Shown here: positions 1 through 5,732 of the stretch, in pieces | How positions within the stretch are numbered: the stretch's first letter is position 1 | Layout of the letters: the number at the start of each line of letters is the position of its first letter | Assembly (NCBI GenBank): GCA_913009865.1 | Contig: CAJVYK010000118.1 | Span: forward strand, 1 to 5,732 | DNA from: an uncultured bacterium | GTDB lineage: Bacteria; Planctomycetota; Phycisphaerae; Sedimentisphaerales; Anaerobacaceae | Length of the DNA stretch: 5,732 nucleotides | Direction: 5' to 3' | Notes under the pieces: generated by a model | The model's input: only the letters and a program-made list of their open reading frames with translations | Told to the model about the DNA's origin: nothing | The model's database searches: none | Position numbers and translations under genes: made by a program

Positions 1-523
1 GGTCGGCATAATCTGACAGGATTTCGGCCAGATACTTTGCCTGGGTTGTTTCTGCCGCAATAGCAATACGCTTATCTCCCAGCTTTTTGACAGATTCGCT
101 GGTAAATTCCGGGAATTTTTCGAGGTCGGACTGAAGTTCCGGCGCTTCCGATGGTTCCAGGGCTTGAGGACGGATTGCTTGTTCTTTTTTAGTAGTGAAC
201 TTCCGGCCAGTGGGCTGGGGACGCATAACTTCCCTGTGTGGCGGACGAATTTGCGGGCGAGGATGCTCGTGTGCGGGCCGGCTGATGAGAGGGCTTTGTA
301 TTTCTTGGTAAGAAGTTTTCGGGGCCTTAGGCGGCGGCTTGAAGCCCGGCTTACGGCTCGGCTGGTCATTGTCCTGCTGGTCGGCTTTATTTGCCCTTGC
401 TTTGGCGATACCGCCCAGCGCCCATAAAACCCCCATGACCACAAAGACCAGTATTCGTATCCAGCCGGTATCTCCGGTATCGCGGTTTCGAGCAGCCAAA
501 ATTATTTGTGTTAAAAAGTTCAT
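1..523 (-). CDS. Membrane-anchored proline-rich protein of unknown function, 3' end outside window
   Basis: I do not recognise this protein. The frame opens with ATG at 523-521 and stays open for 174 codons to the window edge. Its first residues are MNFLTQIILAARNRDTGDTG. Residues about 22-40 form one hydrophobic segment (IRILVFVVMGVLWALGGIA) followed by positive and polar residues (KARANKADQQ), as expected for a single-pass protein with its long tail in the cytoplasm. Residues about 55-125 are rich in proline, arginine and lysine and probably unstructured. From about residue 130 the sequence looks folded and helical (KFPEFTSESVKKLGDKRIAI). It begins 30 bases after the floA stop codon and in the same frame, so it is probably cotranscribed with floA. 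No Shine-Dalgarno site precedes the ATG; the upstream region is made of short heptamer repeats. A role with flotillin or NfeD is inferred from position only. That it is a gene is likely, because the frame is long, matches the strand of its neighbours and contains a clear membrane segment; its function is unknown. Confidence 0.72.
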   Translation of the reverse strand, partial: MNFLTQIILAARNRDTGDTGWIRILVFVVMGVLWALGGIAKARANKADQQDNDQPSRKPGFKPPPKAPKTSYQEIQSPLISRPAHEHPRPQIRPPHREVMRPQPTGRKFTTKKEQAIRPQALEPSEAPELQSDLEKFPEFTSESVKKLGDKRIAIAAETTQAKYLAEILSDYAD

Positions 524-548
524 TGTTCGTGGTTCATAGTCTATGAAC
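518..548. repeat. Degenerate heptamer repeats overlapping a 17-base inverted repeat
   Basis: On the plus strand three consecutive seven-base units read GTTCATT, GTTCGTG and GTTCATA (518-538). The last unit begins a near-perfect palindrome, GTTCATAG-T-CTATGAAC (532-548), with 8-base arms around one central base. It fills most of the gap between floA and the next gene, and the start codon of that gene (523-521) falls inside the first unit. As RNA it could fold into a 7-bp stem with a three-base loop, but no run of U follows, so it does not look like a terminator. It may be an operator, a site affecting translation, or a trace of an intergenic repeat family. The repeat is plain to see; its role is unknown. 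Confidence 0.5.
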
Positions 549-553
549 TCAAC

Positions 554-1807
554 TTATTCTTTCTTCTTCGGCTTTGCGATGGAGTCTCTCATTTCGGTAT
601 CAGCCATAATGTTTTTCATTCGGTAGTAGTCCATAATGCCCATATTGCCTTTACGGAACGAATCGGCCATCGCCTTGGGGATTTCCGCCTCAGCGAGAAC
701 GACTTTAGCCCGATTTTCCTGTGTCAGCGCCTTCATTTCTTGTTCCCGTGCGCGGGCCATAGCGGCACGGCCTTCCGCCTCGGCCCGTCGCAATTTCATA
801 TCGGCCTCGGCACGCTCAGTTTCCAGCTTGGCGCCAACGTTGGCAACTTCCTCTTCGCCTTTGCCACCCACTCCGGCAACGCTCACGTCAGCTATATCTA
901 TCGACACAATTTCAAAAGCGGTTTGGGCATCAAGGCCGCTTTCCAGGACTTTCTTTGAAATGCGGTCGGGATTTTCCAGAACGCCCTTATAGGTGTCAGA
1001 CGAACCGATGGCGCTGATTATACCTTGACCAACACGGGCGATGATAGTTTCATCCGTCGCACCGCGTACCAATTGTTTGATGTTCGCCCTGACGGTGACA
1101 CGGGCACGCACCAATAACCTGATACCGTCTTTGGCGACGGCGTCAAGCATCTTGGAACTATCCATCGGGCAATCTATAATCTTGGGTGTAACGGTGGTCT
1201 CCACCGCTCTGAGTATGTCACGGCCGGCAAGGTCGATAGCACGAGTAACATCGAAAGTGAGTGGTATCTCGGCCCGCTGAGCCGCAATCATAGCCTGAAC
1301 CACATCGATAATATAACCGCCGGCAAAATGATGTGCCTGCAGTTGAGCAAAGGTAATCGGCAGACCAGCCTTACAAGCAATGATAAGGGCGTTAACGCAA
1401 GTCATCACATCTCCCTGATACTGCACCCAGAAGCGTCTTTCTTGCTCGGCTCTTTCTTCCTGCCAGCGCTCACGAGGTTGTACCTCTCTATCCCTATCGG
1501 GGCGGTCTTTGCGAGAAAACCGGCCTTTTCCGACAAGCCAAACACTTTCCAGTTGGCTGGTGTCAAGGTCGGTGATGCCGGCTTGAACGGCGGCGATGCG
1601 GGCGCGGACAATCGTTTCGCGAGGAACGCCACGTAAAAACATCCCAATCAGGTCAAGAAAGCTGACATGAGCCCCACTAAAGAAAGCTTTAATCCAGGTC
1701 TTTATGAATGTCATAAAAACAAAGAAAACAACGATTATGACAATAGCAACTATAACAACCAAAACGGTCATAACCTTGTCTCCTGCGACTAATAATAGTG
1801 TTTCCAT
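554..1807 (-). CDS. floA: Flotillin-like protein FloA, enlarged
   Basis: Scaffold protein of bacterial membrane microdomains (FloA/YqfA, UPF0365 family, within the SPFH superfamily). Residues about 12-34 are a hydrophobic membrane-inserting segment, followed by the family-like stretch SFLDLIGMFLRGVPRETIV. Residues about 165-300 match FloA closely: AAQRAEIPLTF, AIDLAGRDILRAV, RARVTVRANI, ARVGQGIISAIGSSD, VLENPDRIS and FEIVSIDIADV. Residues about 320-380 are an Ala/Glu/Arg-rich helix typical of flotillin oligomerisation regions. The C-terminus keeps the family ending GNMGIMDYYRMKNIMADTEMRDSI. The protein is 417 residues against 331 for Bacillus FloA. Most of the excess is a charged insertion (residues about 94-126) plus an additional copy of a helical repeat (about 134-164); about 10 more residues lie near 309-324. 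The ATG start is supported by AGGAG nine bases upstream. The gene follows the short nfeD by 25 bases, in keeping with the known NfeD-flotillin pairing. Family assignment is secure; the effect of the insertion is unknown. Confidence 0.95.
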   Translation of the reverse strand: METLLLVAGDKVMTVLVVIVAIVIIVVFFVFMTFIKTWIKAFFSGAHVSFLDLIGMFLRGVPRETIVRARIAAVQAGITDLDTSQLESVWLVGKGRFSRKDRPDRDREVQPRERWQEERAEQERRFWVQYQGDVMTCVNALIIACKAGLPITFAQLQAHHFAGGYIIDVVQAMIAAQRAEIPLTFDVTRAIDLAGRDILRAVETTVTPKIIDCPMDSSKMLDAVAKDGIRLLVRARVTVRANIKQLVRGATDETIIARVGQGIISAIGSSDTYKGVLENPDRISKKVLESGLDAQTAFEIVSIDIADVSVAGVGGKGEEEVANVGAKLETERAEADMKLRRAEAEGRAAMARAREQEMKALTQENRAKVVLAEAEIPKAMADSFRKGNMGIMDYYRMKNIMADTEMRDSIAKPKKKE

Positions 1808-1816
1808 TGCCGTATA

Positions 1817-1821
1817 CTCCT
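1817..1821 (-). promoter_or_regulatory. Ribosome binding site of floA
   Basis: The minus strand reads AGGAG here, nine bases before the ATG at 1807. This fixes the floA start in preference to the internal ATG at codon 13, which would remove the first residues and leave the hydrophobic segment at the extreme N-terminus. Confidence 0.8.
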
Positions 1822-1832
1822 ATATTGATAAG

Positions 1833-2324
1833 TTAACTGATTTTCTTTCCTACAATTATATTGTTTCCTTCCACTTTTAGTACAACAATATCATATCCCT
1901 GATTAATCATTTCGGCTTCAGCAACAACGCTGTATCGCTGGCCGTCTATTTCAGCGATGCCGGAAGGCCGCAATTGTGTTATCGTAATTCCGGTTTTGCC
2001 CTCCAAGTGGCTGAGATTTTCGTCGGTGATTCCAGCTTCTCCGCTGGCGTTAGCGAAATCTTCCTTTGGTTCCATTAACAACATTTTACGACCAAATGGT
2101 GTCCGTGGCAATATCTTTAACCCAAGCAAAATGAGCACAGGAACACATACAAGAGCTATAAGGAGGATAATCCATCCGATGGTTCCACTCTGCATAAAGG
2201 CAAGGATTACAGCACCGGTTAACAGTACGGCTGCAACAAAGCCAAGTATGCCGCCCGAAGGTATGTTTGTTTCGATAAAAGCTAACAGCAACCCAGCCAA
2301 CAGCAATATAACCACATACGTCAA
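1833..2324 (-). CDS. Short NfeD-family membrane protein without protease domain
   Basis: A 163-residue protein with two parts. Residues about 3-73 hold three or so hydrophobic segments (VVILLLAGLLLAFIE, GILGFVAAVLLTGAVILAFM, GWIILLIALVCVPVLILLGL). After a polar linker, residues about 108-160 form the NfeD C-terminal OB-fold, with the hallmarks TQLRPSGIAEIDGQRY and VEGNNIIVGK. The ClpP-like serine protease domain of long NfeD proteins is absent, so it resembles the short forms that act beside flotillins. Its OB domain is a close paralogue of the one at the end of the gene before it. The start is TTG, chosen because AAGGAA lies seven bases upstream; the nearby ATG at 2332-2330 is in another frame and stops after three codons. 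It begins 11 bases after the long nfeD stop and ends 25 bases before floA. A role in supporting or anchoring the flotillin assembly is inferred from family and context. No specific symbol is given because NfeD naming is inconsistent. Confidence 0.9.
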   Translation of the reverse strand: MTYVVILLLAGLLLAFIETNIPSGGILGFVAAVLLTGAVILAFMQSGTIGWIILLIALVCVPVLILLGLKILPRTPFGRKMLLMEPKEDFANASGEAGITDENLSHLEGKTGITITQLRPSGIAEIDGQRYSVVAEAEMINQGYDIVVLKVEGNNIIVGKKIS

Positions 2325-2331
2325 AATACCA

Positions 2332-2337
2332 TTCCTT
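2332..2337 (-). promoter_or_regulatory. Ribosome binding site of short nfeD, decides a TTG start
   Basis: The minus strand reads AAGGAA, seven bases before the TTG at 2324. It overlaps the TAA stop codon of the preceding nfeD (2338-2336), so the ribosome finishing the long protein ends directly on this site, which favours translational coupling. Confidence 0.7.
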
Positions 2338-3904
2338 AACAGCTATCGTTCATTAAGCGATATTTTTCGGGATTTCGTATCTCTTTTACAACTATATTGT
2401 TTCCTTCAATATCAGTAACTATAATTTCTTTGTTTGTCTCGATAAGCTCTCCTCGTGAAACTACATTGAGACGTTTATCACCGAAGCGAGCGATACCTGA
2501 TGGCCTCAACTGACTCAGGCTTACCCCCTTCTGGCCGATTTTGGCTGGCGATTCTGAGGCGGCAGTGACTGTAGCGGCGGAGCTTAAACTTAGTACGGTA
2601 AATTTCCGAGGTGAGGCTAATATCAGACGATTAGCTATGGGGATTTTGTGGATGTATTTTGTGAACAGCAAGGCAAGGAGAATAGCACCTACGGTGCCGA
2701 GTAGTATTGCGAGACCCCCATTTGTGAATAACTGCCAATCGAGTGGAGATTTCGGCCAGGGTATTTCATCCGGCGGGTTTTTGATTAGCATACCGAATAA
2801 GCCGGCAAGTATGCACATTATCCCTGTAAAGCCGGCGATACCGAAGCCGGGCAGGACGAAAATTTCGACCATCAGCAGCAGTACTCCAACAACAAATAGC
2901 GCCACTTCCACCCAGTTAGCCAATCCGGCAAGGTACTTGCTGCCGATTATGATTGCAAAGCATACAACCGCTGCCAGGCCCGGCAGACCGAGGCCGGGTG
3001 TATTAAATTCGATATAAACCCCTAACAGGGCCAGCATAACAAGTATGCCCATTACCGCCGGGGAATTCAGCCATCGAACCATCTCTTCCGACCAGAGAGT
3101 CTTAAGCATCATTGGCTCACCGGCAAAAGTTACGCCATCACGTTTGGCCAGAAAGTCAAGGGCCCCTGCTAAATTTTTGACCACCGCTCTTGCTACACCG
3201 TATTCATTAGCTTGAGAGGCCGTTAGCGTTAGCAGCTCATCGTCTTTAACGATTAATTCTTTATTATCCAGGTCGTACTCATTAGGGTCTTTGGGCAGCT
3301 TACCGGCCTCGAAGAATTCGTATTTACCGGTTTCCAGATTTTCCACTCTATACACTTTTGTCTGCATACTGACCATAGCCTTGAGCAGTGCCGGGGGGTA
3401 GCGGTTTGCCTCAGCGGCCCTCATAAAGGTTGCGCGGGTAAAACTTTCAACTTTTTCCCGCTCAACACCTTCGAGTTTGCCGCCCATCTGGATTGGGGCA
3501 CAATCGCCTATAGTGGTATTCTCCAGCATTATTATATCCCGGCAGGAGACACTTATCATAGCGCCTGCTGATATTGCCTGGGTGGTTATATAGGCGACCG
3601 TGTGTGCTTTTTTGCCTACATCGAGTATAAGGTACTTGGATATATCGTCCCCTGATTTGAGAAGACCGCCATAAGTGCCGATTTCATATATCAGGTATTC
3701 CGCCCCCTCATCGAGGGCGATTTGTGTTCTTCGGCGGATGGATTTGTAGAGGCCATCGTCAATCATACCCTTGCAGACAATCACCGCTGCTTTTACGGTT
3801 GGCGAATCCGGGTGTAATTCGTTCGGCTCGACTGCCATAACCGGCGCCAGGAACAACAGCAGGCACGGCAATACAATCACGGATTTGCGAAGTGGGTCCT
3901 TCAT
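2336..3904 (-). CDS. Long NfeD membrane serine protease (ClpP/SppA-like domain plus OB-fold)
   Basis: A 522-residue NfeD protein of the protease-containing (NfeD1b, YqeZ or PH1510-like) class. From the ATG at 3904, residues 1-24 form a signal peptide with basic MKDPLRK, a hydrophobic core and a likely cleavage after PVMA. Residues about 35-250 are a ClpP/SppA-like domain with GTYGG at 76-80 and the nucleophile motif AISAGA, giving Ser112 as the candidate catalytic serine. Lys151 (in REKVESF) is the best candidate general base, 39 residues later, close to the 41-residue spacing of Ser97-Lys138 in PH1510. About 45 polar residues (178-223) are inserted before LTASQANEYGVA. Residues about 282-417 contain four or five membrane segments. 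Residues about 454-508 are the OB-fold, with SQLRPSGIA and IEGNNIVV. A PH1510-type protease is known to cleave stomatin, so the flotillin of this cluster or an associated protein is a possible substrate; that is inference. The frame could begin at TTG 3940, but that adds 12 residues before the signal peptide and lacks a Shine-Dalgarno site. It lies 51 bases after pit. Confidence 0.92.
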   Translation of the reverse strand: MKDPLRKSVIVLPCLLLFLAPVMAVEPNELHPDSPTVKAAVIVCKGMIDDGLYKSIRRRTQIALDEGAEYLIYEIGTYGGLLKSGDDISKYLILDVGKKAHTVAYITTQAISAGAMISVSCRDIIMLENTTIGDCAPIQMGGKLEGVEREKVESFTRATFMRAAEANRYPPALLKAMVSMQTKVYRVENLETGKYEFFEAGKLPKDPNEYDLDNKELIVKDDELLTLTASQANEYGVARAVVKNLAGALDFLAKRDGVTFAGEPMMLKTLWSEEMVRWLNSPAVMGILVMLALLGVYIEFNTPGLGLPGLAAVVCFAIIIGSKYLAGLANWVEVALFVVGVLLLMVEIFVLPGFGIAGFTGIMCILAGLFGMLIKNPPDEIPWPKSPLDWQLFTNGGLAILLGTVGAILLALLFTKYIHKIPIANRLILASPRKFTVLSLSSAATVTAASESPAKIGQKGVSLSQLRPSGIARFGDKRLNVVSRGELIETNKEIIVTDIEGNNIVVKEIRNPEKYRLMNDSC

Positions 3905-3911
3905 ACTTGGA

Positions 3912-3940
3912 ATTTTACCGTTATATTTCAAAATTAGCAA
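3912..3940 (-). promoter_or_regulatory. Possible promoter for the nfeD-floA module
   Basis: The minus strand has TTGCTA at 3940-3935 and TAAAAT at 3917-3912, separated by 17 bases. These match the sigma-70 consensus at four of six and five of six positions. Only seven bases separate the -10 box from the ATG of the long nfeD, so a transcript from here would begin at or very near the start codon. That fits the missing Shine-Dalgarno site. The region is AT-rich, so a chance match is possible. Confidence 0.4.
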
Positions 3941-3955
3941 TAGCCGAGCGGCTTA

Positions 3956-5206
3956 TTACCAAAATAACCATTTTCCGATGAGGTAGAACAGTATGGTCAA
4001 TCCGGCTGCGATAGGTATGGTTACTATCCAGGATGTGAAGATAGAGCCGACCACTTTACGGTTAATGGCGGTAATACCGCGGGCCATCCCTACTCCCAGG
4101 ATGGCGCCGACGAGTGTATGGGTGGTGGATATTGGCAGGCCCATCTTGGAACAGGTCAGCACCGTTATCATCGTGCTCAAATCAGCGGCGACCCCGCGGG
4201 AAGGTGTTATCTCTGTTACCCTCGTTCCTACCAGTCGCATTACGCGATAGCCGAATGTGGCCAGTCCTAAAACTATTCCCACGCCGCCGAGAGCGAGAAT
4301 CCACATCGACACCGATACTTTTTCAGGGATAACGTTATATTTGACTATCTCGACCACCGCAGCTAACGGCCCGATGGCATTGGCCACATCGTTGGAGCCG
4401 TGCGCAAACGCTACCGTACACGAGGTAATGATTACCAGCACGGCAAAGATTTTCTCCACATGGATGAGCTGCTGCTCCAGGGGTAGCCGGCCATTGCAAT
4501 TGCGGTCTCCCTGTCTCCGCATAAGCGGAATGGAAACCGCCGCTGCGATAAGCCCGCCTACGATACTAAGGCCAACAGCCGTGGGGGCATTTAAATCCAG
4601 ATGAATGTTTTTCAAACCCTTGTAAATGGTAGCCAGAATCAATATGGCAAAGGTGAAAAAAACGCAGACGGGGACCCCCTTCCTAGCCGCCACCGCCGGT
4701 TTTTCCACTGCCAGTATGTAGCGTGATATCAGTTTGAATATACAGAAGGCCATAATCCCCCCTGCCAGCGGCGAGATGAACCAGCTGGCTACTATCTTAC
4801 CCAGTGTTGTCCAGTGGATATGTGCCAGACCGGCCTGAAGAATTCCAAACCCGAGGATGGCCCCGACGATGGAATGAGTGGTGGAAACCGGCATACCGAA
4901 AAGAGATGCCATATTCAGCCAGACCGCAGCGGCCAGCATAGCGCAAACCATACCGCGGGCCAGCACCTGCGGGTCCTGTGCGAAAACTTCCGAATCGATT
5001 ATCCCCTTGCGAATGGTATTGGTAACGTGGCTGCCGACCAGCACAGCCCCTGCGAACTCGAAGATTCCAGCCAGTATCACCGCCCAAAAAATGGTCAGGG
5101 CCTTTGAGCCGACAGCGTCAGCCATGGAGTTAGCCACATCGTTGGCACCGATATTCCAGGCCATGTATAGACCAATTATAATCGCTGCGATGATGAGGGT
5201 TTCCAT
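3956..5206 (-). CDS. pit: PiT-family inorganic phosphate permease
   Basis: Low-affinity inorganic phosphate transporter of the inner membrane (PHO4/PiT family), which moves phosphate, usually as a metal-phosphate complex, with protons or sodium. The 416 residues show the family's internal duplication. The N-terminal half has GANDVANS at 20-27 and STTHSIVGA at 108-116. The C-terminal half has HGSNDVANAIGP at 269-280 and STTHTLVGA at 360-368. About ten hydrophobic segments cover most of the protein, broken by a polar loop around 229-252 (MRRQGDRNCNGRLPLEQQ). Length is usual for compact bacterial and archaeal forms, and every signature motif is intact, so it should be functional. The ATG start has AAAGGAG 11 bases upstream. 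The gene begins 26 bases after the DUF47 gene, an arrangement known for accessory-protein/pit operons, so the two are probably coexpressed. Whether the coupling ion is a proton or sodium cannot be told from the sequence. Confidence 0.96.
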   Translation of the reverse strand: METLIIAAIIIGLYMAWNIGANDVANSMADAVGSKALTIFWAVILAGIFEFAGAVLVGSHVTNTIRKGIIDSEVFAQDPQVLARGMVCAMLAAAVWLNMASLFGMPVSTTHSIVGAILGFGILQAGLAHIHWTTLGKIVASWFISPLAGGIMAFCIFKLISRYILAVEKPAVAARKGVPVCVFFTFAILILATIYKGLKNIHLDLNAPTAVGLSIVGGLIAAAVSIPLMRRQGDRNCNGRLPLEQQLIHVEKIFAVLVIITSCTVAFAHGSNDVANAIGPLAAVVEIVKYNVIPEKVSVSMWILALGGVGIVLGLATFGYRVMRLVGTRVTEITPSRGVAADLSTMITVLTCSKMGLPISTTHTLVGAILGVGMARGITAINRKVVGSIFTSWIVTIPIAAGLTILFYLIGKWLFW

Positions 5207-5217
5207 AGAACAGACTA

Positions 5218-5224
5218 CTCCTTT
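5218..5224 (-). promoter_or_regulatory. Ribosome binding site of pit
   Basis: The minus strand reads AAAGGAG, 11 bases before the pit ATG, within the 26-base gap after the DUF47 stop codon. It is the strongest Shine-Dalgarno match in the window. Confidence 0.8.
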
Positions 5225-5232
5225 GTGCGGCG

Positions 5233-5732
5233 CTACTTTTTGCGAATAATCAGGCGGAGGTATTTAGCGGTCTTTTCAGCGTTGTTGGCTACTATACTCA
5301 GCGTTTTGCAGTACTTGTCGAGAAAGACAATGGTGATGGGGTCGAGTTTATCTTCCATACTGTAGAAGTGCCGGGCGAATTTTCTTTCCATACGGTCTGC
5401 TTTCCACTCTTCCTCGCTGATTCTTTCGACCCCTTTCAGCACGTCCTGGGCTTCCTGGCCGCTAAAGGCCGCCTCGGCCAGTGTCGAGAGCTTTTCCGCC
5501 AGCGCCATTAACTGTTCACTGACGCTGATGACCTGCTTGACAAAGGCAAGAAAGTCGGCCTGGAGCTCCTTTGGGATTTTGGTTTTGCGCAGCAACAGCA
5601 CGACGGCAAAATCCTCTGCGGCGTCCGCCACGTCATCCTGATAGGCCAAAAACTGACTTAATTCCTGCCGTCCAACCGAGAGGAAGTACAGCTTGGTAAT
5701 GCTATCGCGCAGTTTTGTCTTAATCTGGTCGG
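5233..5732 (-). CDS. DUF47/TIGR00153 PhoU-like phosphate transport accessory protein, 5' end outside window
   Basis: Cytoplasmic all-helical protein related to PhoU, found next to pit genes and thought to regulate or assist the permease. The frame stays open to the right window edge, giving 165 visible residues; family members are usually about 205-225, so roughly 40-60 N-terminal residues are missing. The visible part starts in the first PhoU-like helices (IKTKLRDSITKLYFLSVGRQ) and contains the family hallmark YQDDVADAAEDFAV. Further on is ISEEEWKADRMERKFARHF, equivalent to the E-x-x-x-D acidic motif of PhoU proteins that binds metal. The end, ANNAEKTAKYLRLIIRKK, is the normal C-terminus. 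A TTG at 5649 could be mistaken for a start, but it falls inside the conserved helix and codons continue upstream without a stop. The gene ends 26 bases before pit, and the pair probably forms one operon. The direction of its effect on transport is not known from the sequence. Confidence 0.9.
   Translation of the reverse strand, partial: DQIKTKLRDSITKLYFLSVGRQELSQFLAYQDDVADAAEDFAVVLLLRKTKIPKELQADFLAFVKQVISVSEQLMALAEKLSTLAEAAFSGQEAQDVLKGVERISEEEWKADRMERKFARHFYSMEDKLDPITIVFLDKYCKTLSIVANNAEKTAKYLRLIIRKK

Noticed and set aside
164..427. Plus-strand open frame of 87 codons at the left edge
   Set aside because: It is antisense to the minus-strand frame that continues from floA, has an improbable Arg/Leu-rich composition and no ribosome binding site.
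1328..2418. Plus-strand and second-frame open frames of 80-153 codons over floA and nfeD
   Set aside because: They overlap well-identified genes, lack recognisable domains and appear to be shadows of the coding strand.
3905..3940. TTG start giving a 534-residue long NfeD
   Set aside because: It puts 12 residues before a normal signal peptide, has no ribosome binding site, and overlaps the promoter-like -35 box; ATG at 3904 begins a typical signal sequence.
3942..3953. Short hairpin AGCCG-CT-CGGCT after the pit stop as a terminator
   Set aside because: The stem is only 4-5 bp and is not followed directly by a run of T, so termination is not supported.
4797..5107. Minus-strand 96-codon and plus-strand 97-123-codon frames over pit
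   Set aside because: They lie inside the conserved N-terminal half of the permease and have low-complexity compositions typical of alternative-frame reading.
1790..5206. Both floA and pit products begin with METL, which might suggest duplicated 5' ends
   Set aside because: The similarity ends after four residues and the ribosome binding regions differ, so it is coincidence.
5233..5649. DUF47 protein read as a complete 138-residue gene from TTG
   Set aside because: The frame continues upstream without a stop to the window edge, and the upstream codons encode expected DUF47 helices, so the gene is partial.

Overview
All six genes in this window lie on the minus strand and are tightly packed, so they read from high to low coordinates. 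In transcription order they are: a DUF47/PhoU-like phosphate-transport accessory protein (5' end beyond the window), a PiT-family phosphate permease, a long NfeD-type membrane serine protease, a short NfeD protein without the protease domain, a FloA-type flotillin, and a membrane-anchored proline-rich protein I do not recognise (3' end beyond the window). Gaps between genes are 11 to 51 bases and no convincing terminator lies between any of them. I saw no tRNA, rRNA, CRISPR array, insertion sequence or plus-strand gene.

The right part (about 3956-5732) is a phosphate-uptake pair. DUF47 genes directly upstream of pit genes are a known arrangement, for example orfA-pit in Sinorhizobium and ykaA-pit in Bacillus. 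The middle and left part (about 554-3904) is a membrane-microdomain module of NfeD plus flotillin, comparable to the Bacillus yqeZ-yqfA (floA) pair. Here a second, short NfeD sits between the protease and the flotillin. The NfeD OB-fold domain is thought to work with flotillin/stomatin partners in the inner membrane. A promoter-like sequence just before the long nfeD suggests that this module can be transcribed separately from pit.

The host is a bacterium. Three genes have clear Shine-Dalgarno sites (floA, short nfeD, pit), while the long nfeD and the left-edge gene have none. One start is TTG. The long-plus-short NfeD and FloA cluster, the pit-DUF47 pair and the atypical initiation sites are compatible with a Planctomycetota-type (Phycisphaerae-like) genome, but this is only an impression from gene style.

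The most notable features are an enlarged FloA (417 residues; Bacillus FloA is 331) with an extra internal repeat and a highly charged insertion, and an open frame at the left edge (1-523) that runs off the window and looks like a real, unrecognised gene following floA.
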